The notes: a model not told the origin generated them from the sequence alone. Positions 44,240 to 55,635 are shown, counted from the first letter of the stretch. The stretch is DNA of 64,000 nt from Pseudomonas fluorescens (GCF_004683905.1 NZ_CP038438.1:682001-746000), one strand, 5' to 3'. Made by a program: numbers and translations.

Positions 44240-45246
44240 GCGGCCACCCCTTCTTCGTCCCCTGTCAGGCTCTTGTAACGCTCGGCGAAAAACTCCCGAA
44301 CGTTGGCGCATTGTGTTTCCGTACCATCCAAACGATTGAAGTGGGCGCGAAACTCCCTGGCGCCCGGCAAGGTTGCGAGATACCAGCCCACATGCTTGCG
44401 GGCAATACGGACGCCCATCACATCCCCATAGAAGGCGTGAAGTGCGGCCAGATGCTCCAGCAGGATGCGTTCCACTTCGCTCAGCTCCGGCGCCGGCAAT
44501 TTCTCGCCGGTACGCAGGAAGTGTTCGATCTCGCGAAAAATCCATGGCCGCCCCTGGGCAGCCCGGCCTATCAGCAGGCCATCGGCACCGGTCGCGTCAA
44601 GCACGTAACGGGCCTTTTCCGGCGAATCGATATCGCCATTGGCAAACACCGGGATCGACACCGCCTGCTTGATCGCGGCAATCGTGTCGTACTCGGCTTC
44701 GCCGGTGTACAGATCGGCGCGCGTGCGGCCATGCACGGCCAGCGCGGTGATCCCGGCCTGCTCGGCGATCTTCGCCACAGTCAGGCCGTTCTTGTTGTCG
44801 CGATCCCATCCGGTGCGGATCTTCAGGGTCACCGGCACATCCACTGCAGCGACGACGGCCTGCAGGATCTCGGTCACCAGTGCTTCGTCTTTCAATAACG
44901 CGGAGCCGGCGGCCTTGTTGCAGACCTTCTTTGCCGGGCAACCCATGTTGATATCAATAATCTGTGCGCCCAGTTCGACGTTGGCCCGTGCCGCGTCCGC
45001 CAGCATCTGCGCATCGCCACCGGCAATCTGCACCGAGCGTGGCTCGGGATCGCCTTCGTGGATCATGCGCATGCGCGACTTGCGGGTATTCCACAGGCTC
45101 ATGTCACTGGTGACCATTTCCGAGACTACAAGCCCTGCGCCCAAACGCTTGCACAGCTGACGAAAGGGCTGGTCGGTGACGCCCGCCATCGGGGCGAGAA
45201 TCAAACCGTTCTGCAATGTATATGGGCCGATGCGTACCGCCGACAT
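44236..45246 (-). CDS. dusB: tRNA-dihydrouridine synthase DusB
   Basis: FMN enzyme that reduces uridine in the tRNA D-loop, 336 residues. The N-terminus has [20 protein letters not shown]. The catalytic Cys lies in [20 protein letters not shown]. The FMN phosphate-binding region is [14 protein letters not shown] followed by [18 protein letters not shown]. Its stop overlaps the fis start by four bases, the arrangement that places Fis synthesis under dusB translation. Confidence 0.96.
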   Translation of the reverse strand: MSAVRIGPYTLQNGLILAPMAGVTDQPFRQLCKRLGAGLVVSEMVTSDMSLWNTRKSRMRMIHEGDPEPRSVQIAGGDAQMLADAARANVELGAQIIDINMGCPAKKVCNKAAGSALLKDEALVTEILQAVVAAVDVPVTLKIRTGWDRDNKNGLTVAKIAEQAGITALAVHGRTRADLYTGEAEYDTIAAIKQAVSIPVFANGDIDSPEKARYVLDATGADGLLIGRAAQGRPWIFREIEHFLRTGEKLPAPELSEVERILLEHLAALHAFYGDVMGVRIARKHVGWYLATLPGAREFRAHFNRLDGTETQCANVREFFAERYKSLTGDEEGVAA

Positions 45247-45431
45247 AGGACTTCCCTGAAGTGGGGCCGGATCATGAGAGTTCGAAAAAGGGTTGGCATG
45301 ATACCCGCTCTCGATGACTGGATAAAGGCTGAATTGAACAAAATCTGAACAGTTATTCTGTTATTACCAGCGGTTTGGTAAGCGCGGGCGAAGTCAGAAA
45401 ACTGCCGTCAAACCTGAAGCGATGAAGCGAT

Positions 45432-46706
45432 TCACTCGGGCGAGTGGAAACTCAGGCTGTAATTCACCGCTTTGGGGCCTGGATCAAGGATATCCAGCGC
45501 GATGTGGATTGGCGTTTGCGGCGGCATTTCCGCCATGCCCTCAAGGTCGCCGTTGAGGTATTCGCCGGGTTTGAAGCGACGACTGGCGATCAGATGACCG
45601 TTGAGGTCAGCGAAGCGTAGCTCCAGCAACGGAAATGGCTGGGAGAACGTCGCCCGGTTGTAGATGATCGCATCCACCACCAGCGCCCCGCTGAATTCCG
45701 GATGGCTGCGCACCACCAGATTGCTGCTTTTGATTTTGCCGATGTCGACCTTGGACGGCACCGTGCAGCCGATCTGCGGGCAGAACTGCTGAAACCATGG
45801 GCGGTACTGATCCTGCCGCGCCAGTTCATCGAAATGATAGGCGATGTACTGGCCGGCCAGACCGGCGGCGGCGAGCAGCACCAGCAAAGCCCAGAGCAGA
45901 CGCCGGCCCCAGGGCGAACGGCGTTTCTGCCAGTCCAGTTGCAGTGGGTCGTCGGTCAGGTCCTGCAACACTTCGGCGCGTTGACGTTTTTTGCGCAGCG
46001 GTTCGACCGATGGCAAGTCGTCATCGTCCGGCTCGACGTTGGCCGACAGGCGTTCACGACGGGCATTCGGATCGATCGGGTCGTGCAGGCGCAGTTGCGG
46101 GATCGGCGGTTCATCGTCCAGATCCACCGGCTCCAGCGACAGGGAAGGCTCGGTGCGCGCGGTGTTTAGCGGTTCCGGTTCGACGGCATCTGGCTCGACG
46201 TCATCTTCGGGCTCGGGCAGACGTTCATCGTCGCGTGCGCTGAACAGGCTGTCGCGCCACTCCGTTTCATCGGCTTCAGGGCTGTCGCGGCGGGCGCTCA
46301 GGGACTCTTCGCGCTGACGACCGAATTCGGTGGTCGGCTGGATTTCCCGTTGTTCGAGGCGGGCGAGTTCTTCGTCCAGATCGAGGCTGTCCAGGTCCAG
46401 CTCGCTGGCGCTCCATTGCTTTTGGCTGATGGCGCGCGGCGCGGGCGGTTCGTCATTGACGGGTGCTTCGACCACTGGCGGCGGCTCGCTGACCACCGCC
46501 TGAGACGGTGCTGGCTGGACAATGGACGGCGCCACCGGAGTGACCGCTTCCTTGCCGGCGTGTTGTTCCAGCAGCTGTTTGGCGGCGTTGAACACTTGCA
46601 GGCAGGAGCCACAGCGAACCACCCCGCGGGCCACGCTCAATTGAGCATGGCTGACGCGGAAGCTGGTTTGGCAATGCGGGCACTGGGTGACGAAGCTGTC
46701 GGTCAT
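45432..46706 (-). CDS. Zinc-ribbon protein with DUF3426 domain
   Basis: 424 residues. The N-terminus has an MJ0042-type zinc finger, CPHC at about 9-12 and CGSC at about 33-36 (TQCPHCQTSFRVSHAQLSVA). A long acidic, Pro/Arg-rich low-complexity linker (about 60-265) follows. One TM helix (LLWALLVLLAAAGLAGQYIA) precedes the periplasmic DUF3426 domain (RSHPEFSGALVVDAIIYNRA). It corresponds to PA4851, between dusB and prmA. Function is unknown; the topology suggests a membrane-anchored adaptor with its finger in the cytoplasm. Confidence 0.9.
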   Translation of the reverse strand: MTDSFVTQCPHCQTSFRVSHAQLSVARGVVRCGSCLQVFNAAKQLLEQHAGKEAVTPVAPSIVQPAPSQAVVSEPPPVVEAPVNDEPPAPRAISQKQWSASELDLDSLDLDEELARLEQREIQPTTEFGRQREESLSARRDSPEADETEWRDSLFSARDDERLPEPEDDVEPDAVEPEPLNTARTEPSLSLEPVDLDDEPPIPQLRLHDPIDPNARRERLSANVEPDDDDLPSVEPLRKKRQRAEVLQDLTDDPLQLDWQKRRSPWGRRLLWALLVLLAAAGLAGQYIAYHFDELARQDQYRPWFQQFCPQIGCTVPSKVDIGKIKSSNLVVRSHPEFSGALVVDAIIYNRATFSQPFPLLELRFADLNGHLIASRRFKPGEYLNGDLEGMAEMPPQTPIHIALDILDPGPKAVNYSLSFHSPE

Positions 46707-46736
46707 GCGGCGATCCGGTTTATGCAGGCGGTCATT

Positions 46737-47615
46737 CTAGCGCCGACGGCCGGTGATACGCACCCAGCCATCGCGATTGGCGATCGGGTCCAGATCAAAG
46801 TCCTGCGCATAGGCGGCAGCGACTTCTTCACCTTGTTCGGCGAGGATGCCTGACAGTGCCAGACGACCGCCGGTTTTCACCAGGCCGGACAGCTGCGGCG
46901 CCAGGGAAACCAGCGGGCCGGCCAGAATGTTGGCCACCAGCACGTCGGCTTTGACCTGCGGCAAATCTTCCGGCAGGTACAGCGGGAACAGCTCGTCGGC
47001 AATATTGTTGCGCCCGGCGTTGTCGCGCGAGGCTTCCAGCGCCTGCACGTCGATGTCGGTGCCGACGGCTTCTTTCGCGCCGAGCAGCAGGGCGGCGATC
47101 GCCAGAATTCCCGAGCCGCAGCCGAAGTCCAGGACGTTGCAGTCTTTCAGGTCCTGACCGTCGAGCCATTCCAGGCACAGGGCGGTGGTCGGGTGGGTGC
47201 CGGTGCCGAACGCCAGGCCCGGATCCAGCAACAGATTGACCGCGTCAGGCTCGGGCGCGGCGTGCCAGCTCGGCACGATCCACAGGCGCTGACCGAAACG
47301 CATTGGCTGGAAGCCGTCCATCCAGCTGCGTTCCCAGTCCTGGTCTTCGATGACTTCGCTGTGATGCTCGGGCAGCGGACTGCCGGTCAGCAGTTCCAGA
47401 TGCGCGAGCACCGGCGCAGGCTCGGTGCCGCCCTCGAACAGGGCCAGCAGGTGCGTGTGCGCCCACAGTGGGGTGGTGTTGAGTTCCGGCTCGAAGATCG
47501 GCTGATCTTCGGCGTCCATGAAGGTCACCGAAACGGCGCCGACTTCAAGGAAAGCGTCTTCGTAGGTTTCGGCTTGTTCCGGGCTGATGGCGAGACGTAC
47601 TTGCAGCCAAGGCAT
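46737..47615 (-). CDS. prmA: Ribosomal protein L11 methyltransferase PrmA
   Basis: SAM-dependent trimethylation of ribosomal protein L11. 292 residues from [20 protein letters not shown], the standard length and start, with AAAGGTG seven bases upstream. The substrate-recognition N-domain (about 1-100) is followed by the methyltransferase fold. Motif I is [20 protein letters not shown]; the catalytic-loop region is [20 protein letters not shown]. Confidence 0.96.
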   Translation of the reverse strand: MPWLQVRLAISPEQAETYEDAFLEVGAVSVTFMDAEDQPIFEPELNTTPLWAHTHLLALFEGGTEPAPVLAHLELLTGSPLPEHHSEVIEDQDWERSWMDGFQPMRFGQRLWIVPSWHAAPEPDAVNLLLDPGLAFGTGTHPTTALCLEWLDGQDLKDCNVLDFGCGSGILAIAALLLGAKEAVGTDIDVQALEASRDNAGRNNIADELFPLYLPEDLPQVKADVLVANILAGPLVSLAPQLSGLVKTGGRLALSGILAEQGEEVAAAYAQDFDLDPIANRDGWVRITGRRR

Positions 47616-47723
47616 GGCGGGCACCTTTGAAAAAATATGATTGCAGCCTAGCGGCCAGCGAGAAGCGCGCAAGTTTACGCGAGCGCAGGCGGTTTGTGGG
47701 AGAGACTTGAAACGCCATTCCCT

Positions 47724-47813
47724 TGTAGGAGTGAGCCTGCTCGCGATGGCGATGGTGCTGTCGACACATATGCTGGATGTGCCGGCCTCATCGCGAGCAG
47801 GCTCACTCCTACA
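47724..47813. repeat. REPIN, type A, between accC and prmA
   Basis: Inverted arms TGTAGGAGTGAGCCTGCTCG and complement with a spacer of about 35 bases. It is located between the accC terminator and the prmA start. Confidence 0.9.
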
Positions 47814-47830
47814 GGGGTTTATGTAATCTG

Positions 47831-47860
47831 TAGAAACAACAAAGCCGCCCGAAGGCGGCC
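47831..47860 (-). terminator. Terminator of the acc operon
   Basis: A 6-bp GC stem, GCCGCC/GGCGGC (47844-47849 with 47854-47859), has a 4-base loop. On the minus strand TTTGTTGTTTC follows, about 22 bases after the accC stop. It is a typical UUCG-loop terminator on the minus strand. Confidence 0.82.
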
Positions 47861-47881
47861 TTGTCTGTGCGGACTTGAAGC

Positions 47882-49240
47882 TTAGTGCTTCTCGCCAGCC
47901 AGCTTGTGCTCGAGGTAGTGAATGTTCACGCCCCCTTTGCAGAAGCCTTCGTCGCGGGTCAGATCACGGTGCAGCGGGATGTTGGTCTTGATCCCGTCAA
48001 CCACGATCTCGTCCAGGGCATTACGCATGCGCGCCATGGCTTCGTCGCGGGTGGCGCCGTAAGTGATCAGCTTGCCGATCAGCGAGTCGTAGTTCGGCGG
48101 AACTGCATAACCGCTGTACAGGTGCGAATCGACGCGAACGCCGTTGCCGCCTGGGGCGTGGAAATGCTTGACCGTGCCCGGGCTCGGCATGAAGGTTTTC
48201 GGGTCTTCAGCGTTGATCCGGCACTCCAGCGAGTGACCGCGGATCACCACGTCATCCTGCGTGAACGACAGCTTGTTGCCAGCGGCGATGCTGAGCATCT
48301 CCTTGACGATGTCGATACCGGTGACCATTTCCGAAACCGGGTGCTCCACCTGAACACGGGTGTTCATTTCGATGAAGTAGAAACGACCGTTCTCGTACAG
48401 GAACTCGAAGGTACCAGCGCCACGGTAGCCGATGTCGATGCACGCCTTGACGCAGCGAGCCAGAACTTCCTGACGCGCCTGCTCGTCGATGCCCGGTGCC
48501 GGCGCTTCTTCGAGAACCTTCTGGTGACGGCGTTGCAGCGAGCAATCGCGGTCGCCCAGATGGATGGCGTGACCCTGGCCGTCGGACAGTACCTGAACTT
48601 CGACGTGACGCGGGTTGGTCAGGAATTTTTCCAGATAGACCATCGGGTTGCCGAACGCCGCGCCAGCTTCGGAGCGGGTCAGTTTCGCCGAGGCGATCAG
48701 GTCTTCTTCCTTGTGCACCACGCGCATGCCGCGACCACCACCGCCGCCTGCGGCCTTGATGATCACCGGGTAGCCGACTTCACGACCGATGCGCAGCGCC
48801 GTTTCTTCGTCTTCCGGCAGCGGGCCGTCGGAACCTGGAACGGTAGGCACGCCTGCTTCGATCATCGCGTGCTTGGCCGATACCTTGTCGCCCATCAGGC
48901 GAATGGTGTCGGCTTTCGGGCCGATGAAGGCGAAGCCGGAGTTCTCGACCTGCTCGGCAAAATCGGCGTTTTCCGCGAGGAAACCGTAGCCTGGGTGAAT
49001 GGCGGTAGCGCCAGTCACTTCTGCGGCAGCGATGATGGCCGGGATGTGCAGGTAGGACTGAGCGGCAGAAGCCGGGCCGATGCAGACGGACTCGTCTGCC
49101 AGACCCAGGTGCATCAGCTCTTTGTCGGCCTTGGAGTAAACGGCGACGGTCTTGATGCCCATCTCTTTGCAGGCACGCAGAATCCGCAGGGCGATCTCAC
49201 CGCGGTTAGCGATCAGAACTTTTTCCAACTTCGCAGTCAT
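47882..49240 (-). CDS. accC: Acetyl-CoA carboxylase, biotin carboxylase subunit AccC
   Basis: ATP-dependent carboxylation of the biotin on AccB, first step of fatty-acid synthesis. 452 residues from [20 protein letters not shown]. The ATP-grasp glycine loop is [20 protein letters not shown]. Catalytic and metal-binding residues sit in [20 protein letters not shown] followed by [13 protein letters not shown]. It follows accB by 17 bases. Confidence 0.97.
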   Translation of the reverse strand: MTAKLEKVLIANRGEIALRILRACKEMGIKTVAVYSKADKELMHLGLADESVCIGPASAAQSYLHIPAIIAAAEVTGATAIHPGYGFLAENADFAEQVENSGFAFIGPKADTIRLMGDKVSAKHAMIEAGVPTVPGSDGPLPEDEETALRIGREVGYPVIIKAAGGGGGRGMRVVHKEEDLIASAKLTRSEAGAAFGNPMVYLEKFLTNPRHVEVQVLSDGQGHAIHLGDRDCSLQRRHQKVLEEAPAPGIDEQARQEVLARCVKACIDIGYRGAGTFEFLYENGRFYFIEMNTRVQVEHPVSEMVTGIDIVKEMLSIAAGNKLSFTQDDVVIRGHSLECRINAEDPKTFMPSPGTVKHFHAPGGNGVRVDSHLYSGYAVPPNYDSLIGKLITYGATRDEAMARMRNALDEIVVDGIKTNIPLHRDLTRDEGFCKGGVNIHYLEHKLAGEKH

Positions 49241-49257
49241 CAAAGGCTCTCCGCAGT

Positions 49258-49716
49258 TCAAACGATGGTGAACAGCGGTTGGTCGTACTCAACCGGCTGG
49301 CCGTCTTCGACGAGGATGGATTCGATCACACCGCTGGTTTCAGCTTCGATGTGGTTCATCATCTTCATGGCTTCGACGATGCACAGGGTGTCGCCTTTCT
49401 TCACGGTCTGGCCGACTTCAACGAAGGCTGGCGAGGTTGGCGAAGATTTACGGTAGAAGGTGCCTACCATTGGCGAGCGGGCCACGGTGCCGTTCAGTGC
49501 CGGAGCAGCAGCAGCCGGAGCGGCAGCAGCTACTGGAGCAGCGGCGGCAGGCGCAGCGGCCGGAGCCTGCATCGGCGCCGGAGCGTAGTACTGCTGAGCC
49601 GGGGTCTTGCTGTGACGGCTGATGCGTACGGACTCTTCGCCTTCCTTGATCTCGAGCTCGTCGATGCCGGACTCTTCCAGCAATTCGATCAGTTTCTTAA
49701 CTTTACGGATATCCAT
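49258..49716 (-). CDS. accB: Acetyl-CoA carboxylase biotin carboxyl carrier protein AccB
   Basis: 152 residues. The N-terminal segment [20 protein letters not shown] is the family start. An Ala/Pro-rich flexible linker (about 45-80) leads to the biotinyl domain, with the biotin attachment site [15 protein letters not shown] and its Lys at position 118. It is upstream of accC in the usual accBC operon. Confidence 0.97.
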   Translation of the reverse strand: MDIRKVKKLIELLEESGIDELEIKEGEESVRISRHSKTPAQQYYAPAPMQAPAAAPAAAAPVAAAAPAAAAPALNGTVARSPMVGTFYRKSSPTSPAFVEVGQTVKKGDTLCIVEAMKMMNHIEAETSGVIESILVEDGQPVEYDQPLFTIV

Positions 49717-49764
49717 GAATCATCAACTCCCAAGGGTCGGTCAGGGGCGTTTAACGCTTGTGGT

Positions 49765-50217
49765 TCAAGTCGTTGCCTGTGTTTCAAGCTGTTCTAGTGC
49801 GGCCTCCAGGGCCAGTCGGTAACCGCTGGCGCCAAGGCCGCAGATCACTCCCACCGCTACATCGGAGAAGTAAGAGTGATGGCGGAAAGGTTCGCGCTTG
49901 TGCACGTTGGACAAATGCACTTCGATGAATGGGATGCTCACTCCCAGCAGCGCGTCACGTAATGCGACACTTGTGTGTGTAAATGCTGCTGGATTGATCA
50001 GAATGAAATCGACACCCTCACCGCGAGCGGCGTGGATGCGGTCGATCAATTCGTACTCGGCATTGCTTTGCAGGTGCAGCAGATGATGGCCGGCTTCACG
50101 GGCGCGGCGCTCCAGATCCTGATTGATCTGCGCCAGGGTCGTTGAACCGTAAGTGTCGGGTTCACGGGTGCCGAGCAGGTTCAGGTTGGGGCCGTGCAGC
50201 ACCAGTAGCGTCGCCAT
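49765..50217 (-). CDS. aroQ: Type II 3-dehydroquinate dehydratase AroQ
   Basis: Third step of the shikimate pathway, 150 residues. [20 protein letters not shown] and the lid-loop Tyr in DTYGS are diagnostic. The active-site blocks [20 protein letters not shown] and [20 protein letters not shown] carry the catalytic His and anion-binding residues. It precedes accB as in P. aeruginosa, where dsbD (dipZ) is the upstream neighbour; no dsbD is present here. Confidence 0.97.
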   Translation of the reverse strand: MATLLVLHGPNLNLLGTREPDTYGSTTLAQINQDLERRAREAGHHLLHLQSNAEYELIDRIHAARGEGVDFILINPAAFTHTSVALRDALLGVSIPFIEVHLSNVHKREPFRHHSYFSDVAVGVICGLGASGYRLALEAALEQLETQATT

Positions 50218-50391
50218 CTGCGTGTTCCTTGTTATGAATGAGCAGTCGTCAGAACCCGGCGACTATGCCGCAAAGGCTTTGTGACTGTCCAGTTCTCTGC
50301 AATAGCCAGCACGATGACCGATGTTTGCGCGAAATTTATGACTGAGTGATTTGATTCGGTCATTCCGCAAGATTTGCGCTGATGCGAATGA

Positions 50392-50464
50392 CGCTATCGC
50401 GAGCAGGCTCACTCCTACAGTTGGAATGCGTTCCCTTGTAGGAGTGAGCCTGCTCGCGATAGCG
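50392..50464. repeat. Perfect 28-bp inverted repeat of type A REPs, reversed order
   Basis: Arms 50392-50419 (CGCTATCGCGAGCAGGCTCA onward) and 50437-50464 are exact complements with only a 17-base spacer. The inverse arm comes first, unlike the other type A REPINs. It ends 5 bases from the chemoreceptor stop codon and could act as its 3' hairpin. Confidence 0.9.
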
Positions 50465-50469
50465 GCCTA

Positions 50470-52416
50470 TCAGACGCGGAATGCCTGAACGGCGGTATGC
50501 AATTGCCCACCCAACTCCAGCAGATTCTCACCCTGCTCACGCCCGCGGCCGATGCGCAGCAGGTTATCCCCGCCCAATTGATGGATCCGCTCGCTGTGAT
50601 CACGAATCTCGCTGACCGCGCCGCTCTGCTGGGCGGTGATGTCGGCGATGCGGATCGCCGTGTCGGAAATGGTCTGGATCGCGCCAACGATCTTGTCCAG
50701 CGCGCCGTCCGCCGCTTGTGCCTGACTGGCCGTGGCTTCGGCGTGTTCGACCTGTGCGCGCATGCCTTCGACCGATTGTCGGGCAGCAGTTTGCAGGCCG
50801 GCGATCAGCGTCTGAATCTCCGCCGTGGCGCCCGCCGTGCGTTGCGCCAGTGAGCGCACTTCCTCGGCCACCACCGCAAAACCACGGCCCATTTCCCCGG
50901 CCCGCGCCGCTTCGATCGCCGCATTCAGCGCCAGCAGGTTGGTCTGGTCGGCGATCGAGCGGATCACCGTCAGCACGCCGCCGATGGTCGCCGACTCTTC
51001 GGCCAGGTGCTCGATCATCTGCGCGTTGCCTTGCACCTCGCCGATCAGCGCATGCAGGCCGGTGAGGCTCTGGCCGATCACGGCTTGTCCGTGCTCGACG
51101 GCAAGACCCGCATGGCGACTGGCATCGGCGGCCTGTCGTGCATCCCCAGCGACTTGCTGAATCGTCGCTTCCAACTCACCCAGCGAATCGCGGATCAGCG
51201 CGGTGTCGCCCGCCTGATGCTCGGCGCCGCTGTGCAGGTCGTTGCTCAGTTCGGCCAGCGTACGGCTGCTGCCGGCCACCTGTTCGGCATTGCCGCGAAT
51301 CGTCCCGACCAGATCCACCAGATACGCGCGCAGGCGATTCAGTGACGCTTCGATGTCATGCAGTTCGCGGTTGGTTTTGCCCAACTGAATGTCGCGACTG
51401 AAATCGCCTTCGGCCCAGGTCGACAGGGCCGGCGCGAGGTTGGTCAGAGTGCGCGACAGGCGCCGCTGCAAGGTGTCGATCAGCAGCGCGATCAGCAGAA
51501 TCAGGCCGATCATCACGCCCTGCATCAGGCGCACTTCGCCCTGAATCTGCCCGTGCTGGGCGCGTACCACCGGTTCGAGTCCGGCGATGGCTTGCTGCAC
51601 GGCGGCGATCTTCAAATGGGTCGCGGTGCTCAGATCGGTGCGTTTCTGGATCTGCTCGCGGGTACGCGCCAGCTCCGCCGGGTAGCGACCGAGCAGGCTG
51701 TTGAGTTCGCGCTTGAGGCCGACACCGGCGTCTTCGGCGGCGGTTTTTTCTGTGCTTTCGATGCCCATCATCGCGGCGAAATCATCACTGCCGGATTCGT
51801 TCCTGGCGACCACGCCGAGCAGGGGCAGGGCGTCGATGGCCTGAGCCTGGGTGCGGATGTTGTCGACTTCGCGCTCGACGTCGGCCGCGAGTTCACTGCG
51901 GCCGCTGCTGACCAGTTTGTCGCGGGCCAGCGACAGCTTGCCCAGGTGCTGCGAGGCGATGAGCAGCGGTGTCAGGTACGTCGCGTTGCCATTGGCGTAG
52001 GTGCTGAGTTGATCGAGGCTGGCGCTCAGTTCGCGTTCGGCCTGCAACAACAGCGCCTGCGGATCACCGGCCAGTTTGCCGGCCGCGAGCAGGTCGGTTT
52101 TGCTGAATTCTTCGAGGCTCGACAGACTCGGGCGCAGGGTCTCGGCCAGTGCCGGCGGCAGTTCGCCGAGCTCCTTCTGCAGGCCGTCGATGGCTTGGCT
52201 GGCGCTGCTCAGGCGCAGGGCGTCGCCGCTGGCGAGGTAGTCCTCGACATTGCGCGCCACGTCATTCTGAAATTGCTGCGACAGGCCGAGGTAGCGCTCC
52301 ATCAACAGATACGGACGCTCCAGGGCTTTTTGCGACCACCACAGCGTTGCGCCGAGCGCCACGCCAACGGCGACCAGCAGCAGAGTGTTGAGATTGGTGA
52401 GCAACTTCAGGCGCAT
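50470..52416 (-). CDS. Methyl-accepting chemotaxis protein (CtpL-like position)
   Basis: Membrane chemoreceptor of 648 residues from ATG 52416. TM1 ([19 protein letters not shown]) is followed by a long all-helical periplasmic sensor (about 30-285) and TM2 ([17 protein letters not shown]). A HAMP region comes next, then a coiled-coil signalling domain with the invariant hairpin tip [20 protein letters not shown]. The position between aroQ and gcbA equals PA4844 (ctpL); the helical sensor fits that family but the ligand is not evident. No C-terminal CheR-binding pentapeptide is visible (it ends in TAVQAFRV). Confidence 0.9.
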   Translation of the reverse strand: MRLKLLTNLNTLLLVAVGVALGATLWWSQKALERPYLLMERYLGLSQQFQNDVARNVEDYLASGDALRLSSASQAIDGLQKELGELPPALAETLRPSLSSLEEFSKTDLLAAGKLAGDPQALLLQAERELSASLDQLSTYANGNATYLTPLLIASQHLGKLSLARDKLVSSGRSELAADVEREVDNIRTQAQAIDALPLLGVVARNESGSDDFAAMMGIESTEKTAAEDAGVGLKRELNSLLGRYPAELARTREQIQKRTDLSTATHLKIAAVQQAIAGLEPVVRAQHGQIQGEVRLMQGVMIGLILLIALLIDTLQRRLSRTLTNLAPALSTWAEGDFSRDIQLGKTNRELHDIEASLNRLRAYLVDLVGTIRGNAEQVAGSSRTLAELSNDLHSGAEHQAGDTALIRDSLGELEATIQQVAGDARQAADASRHAGLAVEHGQAVIGQSLTGLHALIGEVQGNAQMIEHLAEESATIGGVLTVIRSIADQTNLLALNAAIEAARAGEMGRGFAVVAEEVRSLAQRTAGATAEIQTLIAGLQTAARQSVEGMRAQVEHAEATASQAQAADGALDKIVGAIQTISDTAIRIADITAQQSGAVSEIRDHSERIHQLGGDNLLRIGRGREQGENLLELGGQLHTAVQAFRV

Positions 52417-52467
52417 GACGGCTACCAACGGCAGAAATGGTAAGCGCCTGAATTTATTGCGGTTCTG

Positions 52468-54138
52468 TTACAGGGTTATGACCGAATCGGTGGATTCCGA
52501 TGAAAAGGTGGCACTTTGCTTTGAGTCGCGCGCGGTCTGCACTCGATTGCGTCCGGCACCTTTGGCGCGGTACAGCGCTTCGTCGGCCTGGCTGGCCATC
52601 ATCAGGCTGTCGGAATCCTCGTGCATTTCCACCACGCCGGCGCTGAAGGTGCACCACAAATCGTGCGGTTGCGCCGGGTAGTGGATTTCGGCGAAGCGCT
52701 GGCGGATCTCGTCGAGCACTTTGTGCGCCGCTTCTATATCCGTGTCGGGCATGACGATGGCGAATTCTTCGCCACCGTACCGGCCGATGAAGTCGGTCTT
52801 GCGCAGGCGTTGCTTGAGGAACAGCGCCAGGCTCTTGATCACTCGGTCGCCCATCGGATGGCCGTGACTGTCATTGACTCGCTTGAAGTGGTCGATGTCG
52901 AGCATGGCAAAGCTCAGCGGCTTGTTCTCGCGACGGGCGCGGAACGAGCAGTCTTCGAGCAATTGCAGGATGTGCGTGTGGTTGTACAGGCCGGTGAGGC
53001 TGTCGCGGACCATGCGTGCCTTGAGATTGCGCGCGCGGGCGGCGCGGTTGCGCACAGTCGTAATCAGATGCCGAGGCTTGATCGGTTTGGTCAGGAAGTC
53101 GTCGCCGCCCTCGCTCATGGCGTCGAGCTGTTTATCCAGATCGTCCTCGGCCGAAAGATAAATGATCGGCACACTGACGTAGCGGTCGTTGTGGCGGATG
53201 ACCTTGGCCAGTTCGGTGCCGGTGCAGGCCGGCATGTACATGTCGAGGATGATCAGATCCGGCTGGAAGTCCGCCAGTTCGGCCATCGCCTGGATCGGTT
53301 CGATCAGGGTGCGCGTGACGATTCCGGCGCTGTTGAGCAGGCGCTCGGTGTGCAAGGCCTGGGCGCGGGAGTCGTCGATGATCAGCACTTTATAAGGTTC
53401 ATACTGGGCGACGCAGGTCAGGACTTCGATCTTCTCCAGCAGGCTCGACGCTTCGAGGGTGCCGGTGAGGAATTCCTGGCCGCCGGCGCGCACGGCGGCG
53501 AGGCGGGTCGGGGTGTCGGTTTCGTGCAGGCTGAAAAACAGCAGCGGCAGCGGTTCTTCCAGGCCGACCTGGGCTTCGGCAGCCAGCTGCAAGCCGACGC
53601 CTGCGCCGCTGAAGTCCACGTCCATGACGATCGCGGCGGGCAAGCGCTCGACCATCGAGGAGCGAAACGCCGCGACACTGTCCAGCGCCTGCGCGGTCAG
53701 GCCGAAAAACTCCAGCTGCTTGGCCAGCCGCTCGGCGCGGTCGTGATCCTGCAACATGACGTAGATCGGTTTGCGCAGCGGCGGCAGGAAGGTTTGGTCG
53801 AGTTGATCGCCATGGCGCAGACCGGTGCGCGACAGACGCTGCATCAAACGATTGAGATCGGTGATCAGACCGCTGCTCAGGCGTCCGCGATTGGCGTCCA
53901 CCGCTTCCAGCGACTGGCCGATATGACGCGCGAGTTGCGTATGCTCGGGCTGCTCGAAGCGCTCGGCAAAACGCAGCAGGCGCAGATTGGCCTCGCTCAG
54001 TTCGGCGAGGTCGGCGGTGGACCACTCACTGCGTTGCAGGCGCTGCCATATCTCAAGAATCTGACGTGCCTGATGAATTACCCGCTGGGCAAAGTGGTGC
54101 TTGAGGCGCTCACGGCTGGGGTCTTCTGGCTCGGTCAT
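52468..54138 (-). CDS. gcbA: Response regulator diguanylate cyclase GcbA
   Basis: Soluble c-di-GMP synthase of 556 residues. An N-terminal helical region (about 1-115) precedes a first REC-like domain with VMDVD, a second REC (KVLIIDDSRAQALHTERLLN, phospho-Asp in LIILDMYMPACTG) and a GGDEF domain. The active site reads GGEEF at 455-459, and the RKTD inhibitory site at 446-449 is intact. The orthologue PA4843/GcbA promotes early surface attachment. The neighbouring chemoreceptor is 51 bases downstream on the same strand. Confidence 0.92.
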   Translation of the reverse strand: MTEPEDPSRERLKHHFAQRVIHQARQILEIWQRLQRSEWSTADLAELSEANLRLLRFAERFEQPEHTQLARHIGQSLEAVDANRGRLSSGLITDLNRLMQRLSRTGLRHGDQLDQTFLPPLRKPIYVMLQDHDRAERLAKQLEFFGLTAQALDSVAAFRSSMVERLPAAIVMDVDFSGAGVGLQLAAEAQVGLEEPLPLLFFSLHETDTPTRLAAVRAGGQEFLTGTLEASSLLEKIEVLTCVAQYEPYKVLIIDDSRAQALHTERLLNSAGIVTRTLIEPIQAMAELADFQPDLIILDMYMPACTGTELAKVIRHNDRYVSVPIIYLSAEDDLDKQLDAMSEGGDDFLTKPIKPRHLITTVRNRAARARNLKARMVRDSLTGLYNHTHILQLLEDCSFRARRENKPLSFAMLDIDHFKRVNDSHGHPMGDRVIKSLALFLKQRLRKTDFIGRYGGEEFAIVMPDTDIEAAHKVLDEIRQRFAEIHYPAQPHDLWCTFSAGVVEMHEDSDSLMMASQADEALYRAKGAGRNRVQTARDSKQSATFSSESTDSVITL

Positions 54139-54564
54139 ATCCTGACTACTAGTTAGGGCGCATGCTGAGATCGACTGGTGGCTCTATGCTAGCACCTCTT
54201 TTCCCTTATATGAGTGTCGTGCATCAATAATCTGCGGTGCTGCACAATTCAGTTTCTGACCGGGCGGTTTCGGATTGAACCTGTTCGTCGGTGAGCCTCC
54301 CGTAAACCGGGAGTATGGCGCTGATCGACGGGTCAAAACGCTTGTGTGCATAACGCTGCGCTGTAGACAGGCGCTGATCTGCCATGGCCTGTTCCGGGGC
54401 GTCTTTGGTGATAGTGCATCAGGGAAACCCCTAGAGAGTTCGCGGGGCGATGTCGCGCGTTCCGTGGATTTTCTGCTTCTCTTCAATGGCGGGTGCCGGC
54501 CTTGGCACGTTGTTGTATGGTTGTGGTCGAACCGTTGAACCCAAGTGATTGAAAGGATATCGCC
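54139..54564 (+). other. Intergenic region between divergent gcbA and the DUF2333 gene
   Basis: It should hold both promoters. The only structures I see are a 6-bp hairpin CTCCCG/CGGGAG (54297-54302 with 54308-54313) and AAAGGA just before the DUF2333 ATG. No repeat or small gene was supported. Confidence 0.5.
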
Positions 54565-55632
54565 ATGCTGGACTGGAAGAACCGCGCGGGCAGCGCGCCT
54601 GAACGTGCCGCTGAGCCGAAGTCGGCCACCCGCAGCTATGTGGGCGGGCTGTTGTTCAGCCGCGCGCTGGCCACGCTGATCGGCATTTATCTGCTGGTGA
54701 CCATCGGCCTGGGCTGGTACTGGAGCCAGGAGCCGGCGCTGTTTCCGGTGGCACAAAACGCCCAGGCGGCTGCCGAGAAAGAAGGCAAGCAGATGGTCGT
54801 CGGCTACACCACGGTCGAAACCCTCAAGACCGTTGCCGGTACGTTGCTGAACAAACCTGGCGGCTACATTTCCAACGACCGTTTTCCGCCTGGCCTGTGG
54901 ATGGACAACACACCGAGCTGGGAATACGGCGTGCTGGTGCAGGTGCGTGACCTGACTCGTGCCCTGCGTAAGGACTTTGCCCGTTCGCAGTCGCAGTCGG
55001 CCGAAGATGCCGATCTGGCCAAGGCCGAACCGCGTTTCAACTTCGACAACAAGAGCTGGATCCTGCCGTCGAGCGAATCGGAATACCAGGAAGGCATCAA
55101 CTCCCTGAGCCGTTACCAGGCGCGTCTGTCTGATCCAACGCAGAAAAACGCCTTGTTCTACGCCCGCGCCGACAACCTCAACAACTGGCTGGGCGATGTC
55201 GGCACCCGTCTGGGTTCGCTGTCGCAACGCCTGTCCGCCAGTGTCGGCCGGGTGAAACTCAACACCGCGCTGAAAACCGAAGTGCCGGCGGTTGGTGAAG
55301 TACCGCAGGTTGACGAGGAAGTCGTCGAAACCCCGTGGATGCAGATCGACAATGTGTTCTATGAAGCGCGTGGTCAGGCCTGGGCGCTGTCGCACCTGTT
55401 GCGCGCCATCGAAGTGGACTTTGCCGATGTGCTGGCGAAAAAGAACGCCACGGTCAGCGTGCGTCAGATCATCCGTGAACTGGAAGCATCGCAGGAGCCG
55501 GTCTGGAGCCCGATGATCCTCAATGGCAGCGGCTTCGGCGTGCTGGCCAACCACTCGCTGGTCATGGCCAACTACATTTCCCGGGCCAACGCTGCAGTGA
55601 TCGATCTGCGTCAATTGCTCAATCAGGGCTGA
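54565..55632 (+). CDS. DUF2333 family protein
   Basis: 355 residues, conserved hypothetical (PA4842 position). A single N-terminal TM helix (ATLIGIYLLVTIGLGWYW, about 38-55) anchors a large periplasmic domain. Family blocks include GGYISNDRFPPGLWMDNTPS and WEYGVLVQVRDLTRALRKDF. ATG 54565 has AAAGGA six to eleven bases upstream. The NUDIX gene follows after 3 bases, so they are cotranscribed. Function is unknown. Confidence 0.9.
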   Translation: MLDWKNRAGSAPERAAEPKSATRSYVGGLLFSRALATLIGIYLLVTIGLGWYWSQEPALFPVAQNAQAAAEKEGKQMVVGYTTVETLKTVAGTLLNKPGGYISNDRFPPGLWMDNTPSWEYGVLVQVRDLTRALRKDFARSQSQSAEDADLAKAEPRFNFDNKSWILPSSESEYQEGINSLSRYQARLSDPTQKNALFYARADNLNNWLGDVGTRLGSLSQRLSASVGRVKLNTALKTEVPAVGEVPQVDEEVVETPWMQIDNVFYEARGQAWALSHLLRAIEVDFADVLAKKNATVSVRQIIRELEASQEPVWSPMILNGSGFGVLANHSLVMANYISRANAAVIDLRQLLNQG

Positions 55633-55635
55633 GTC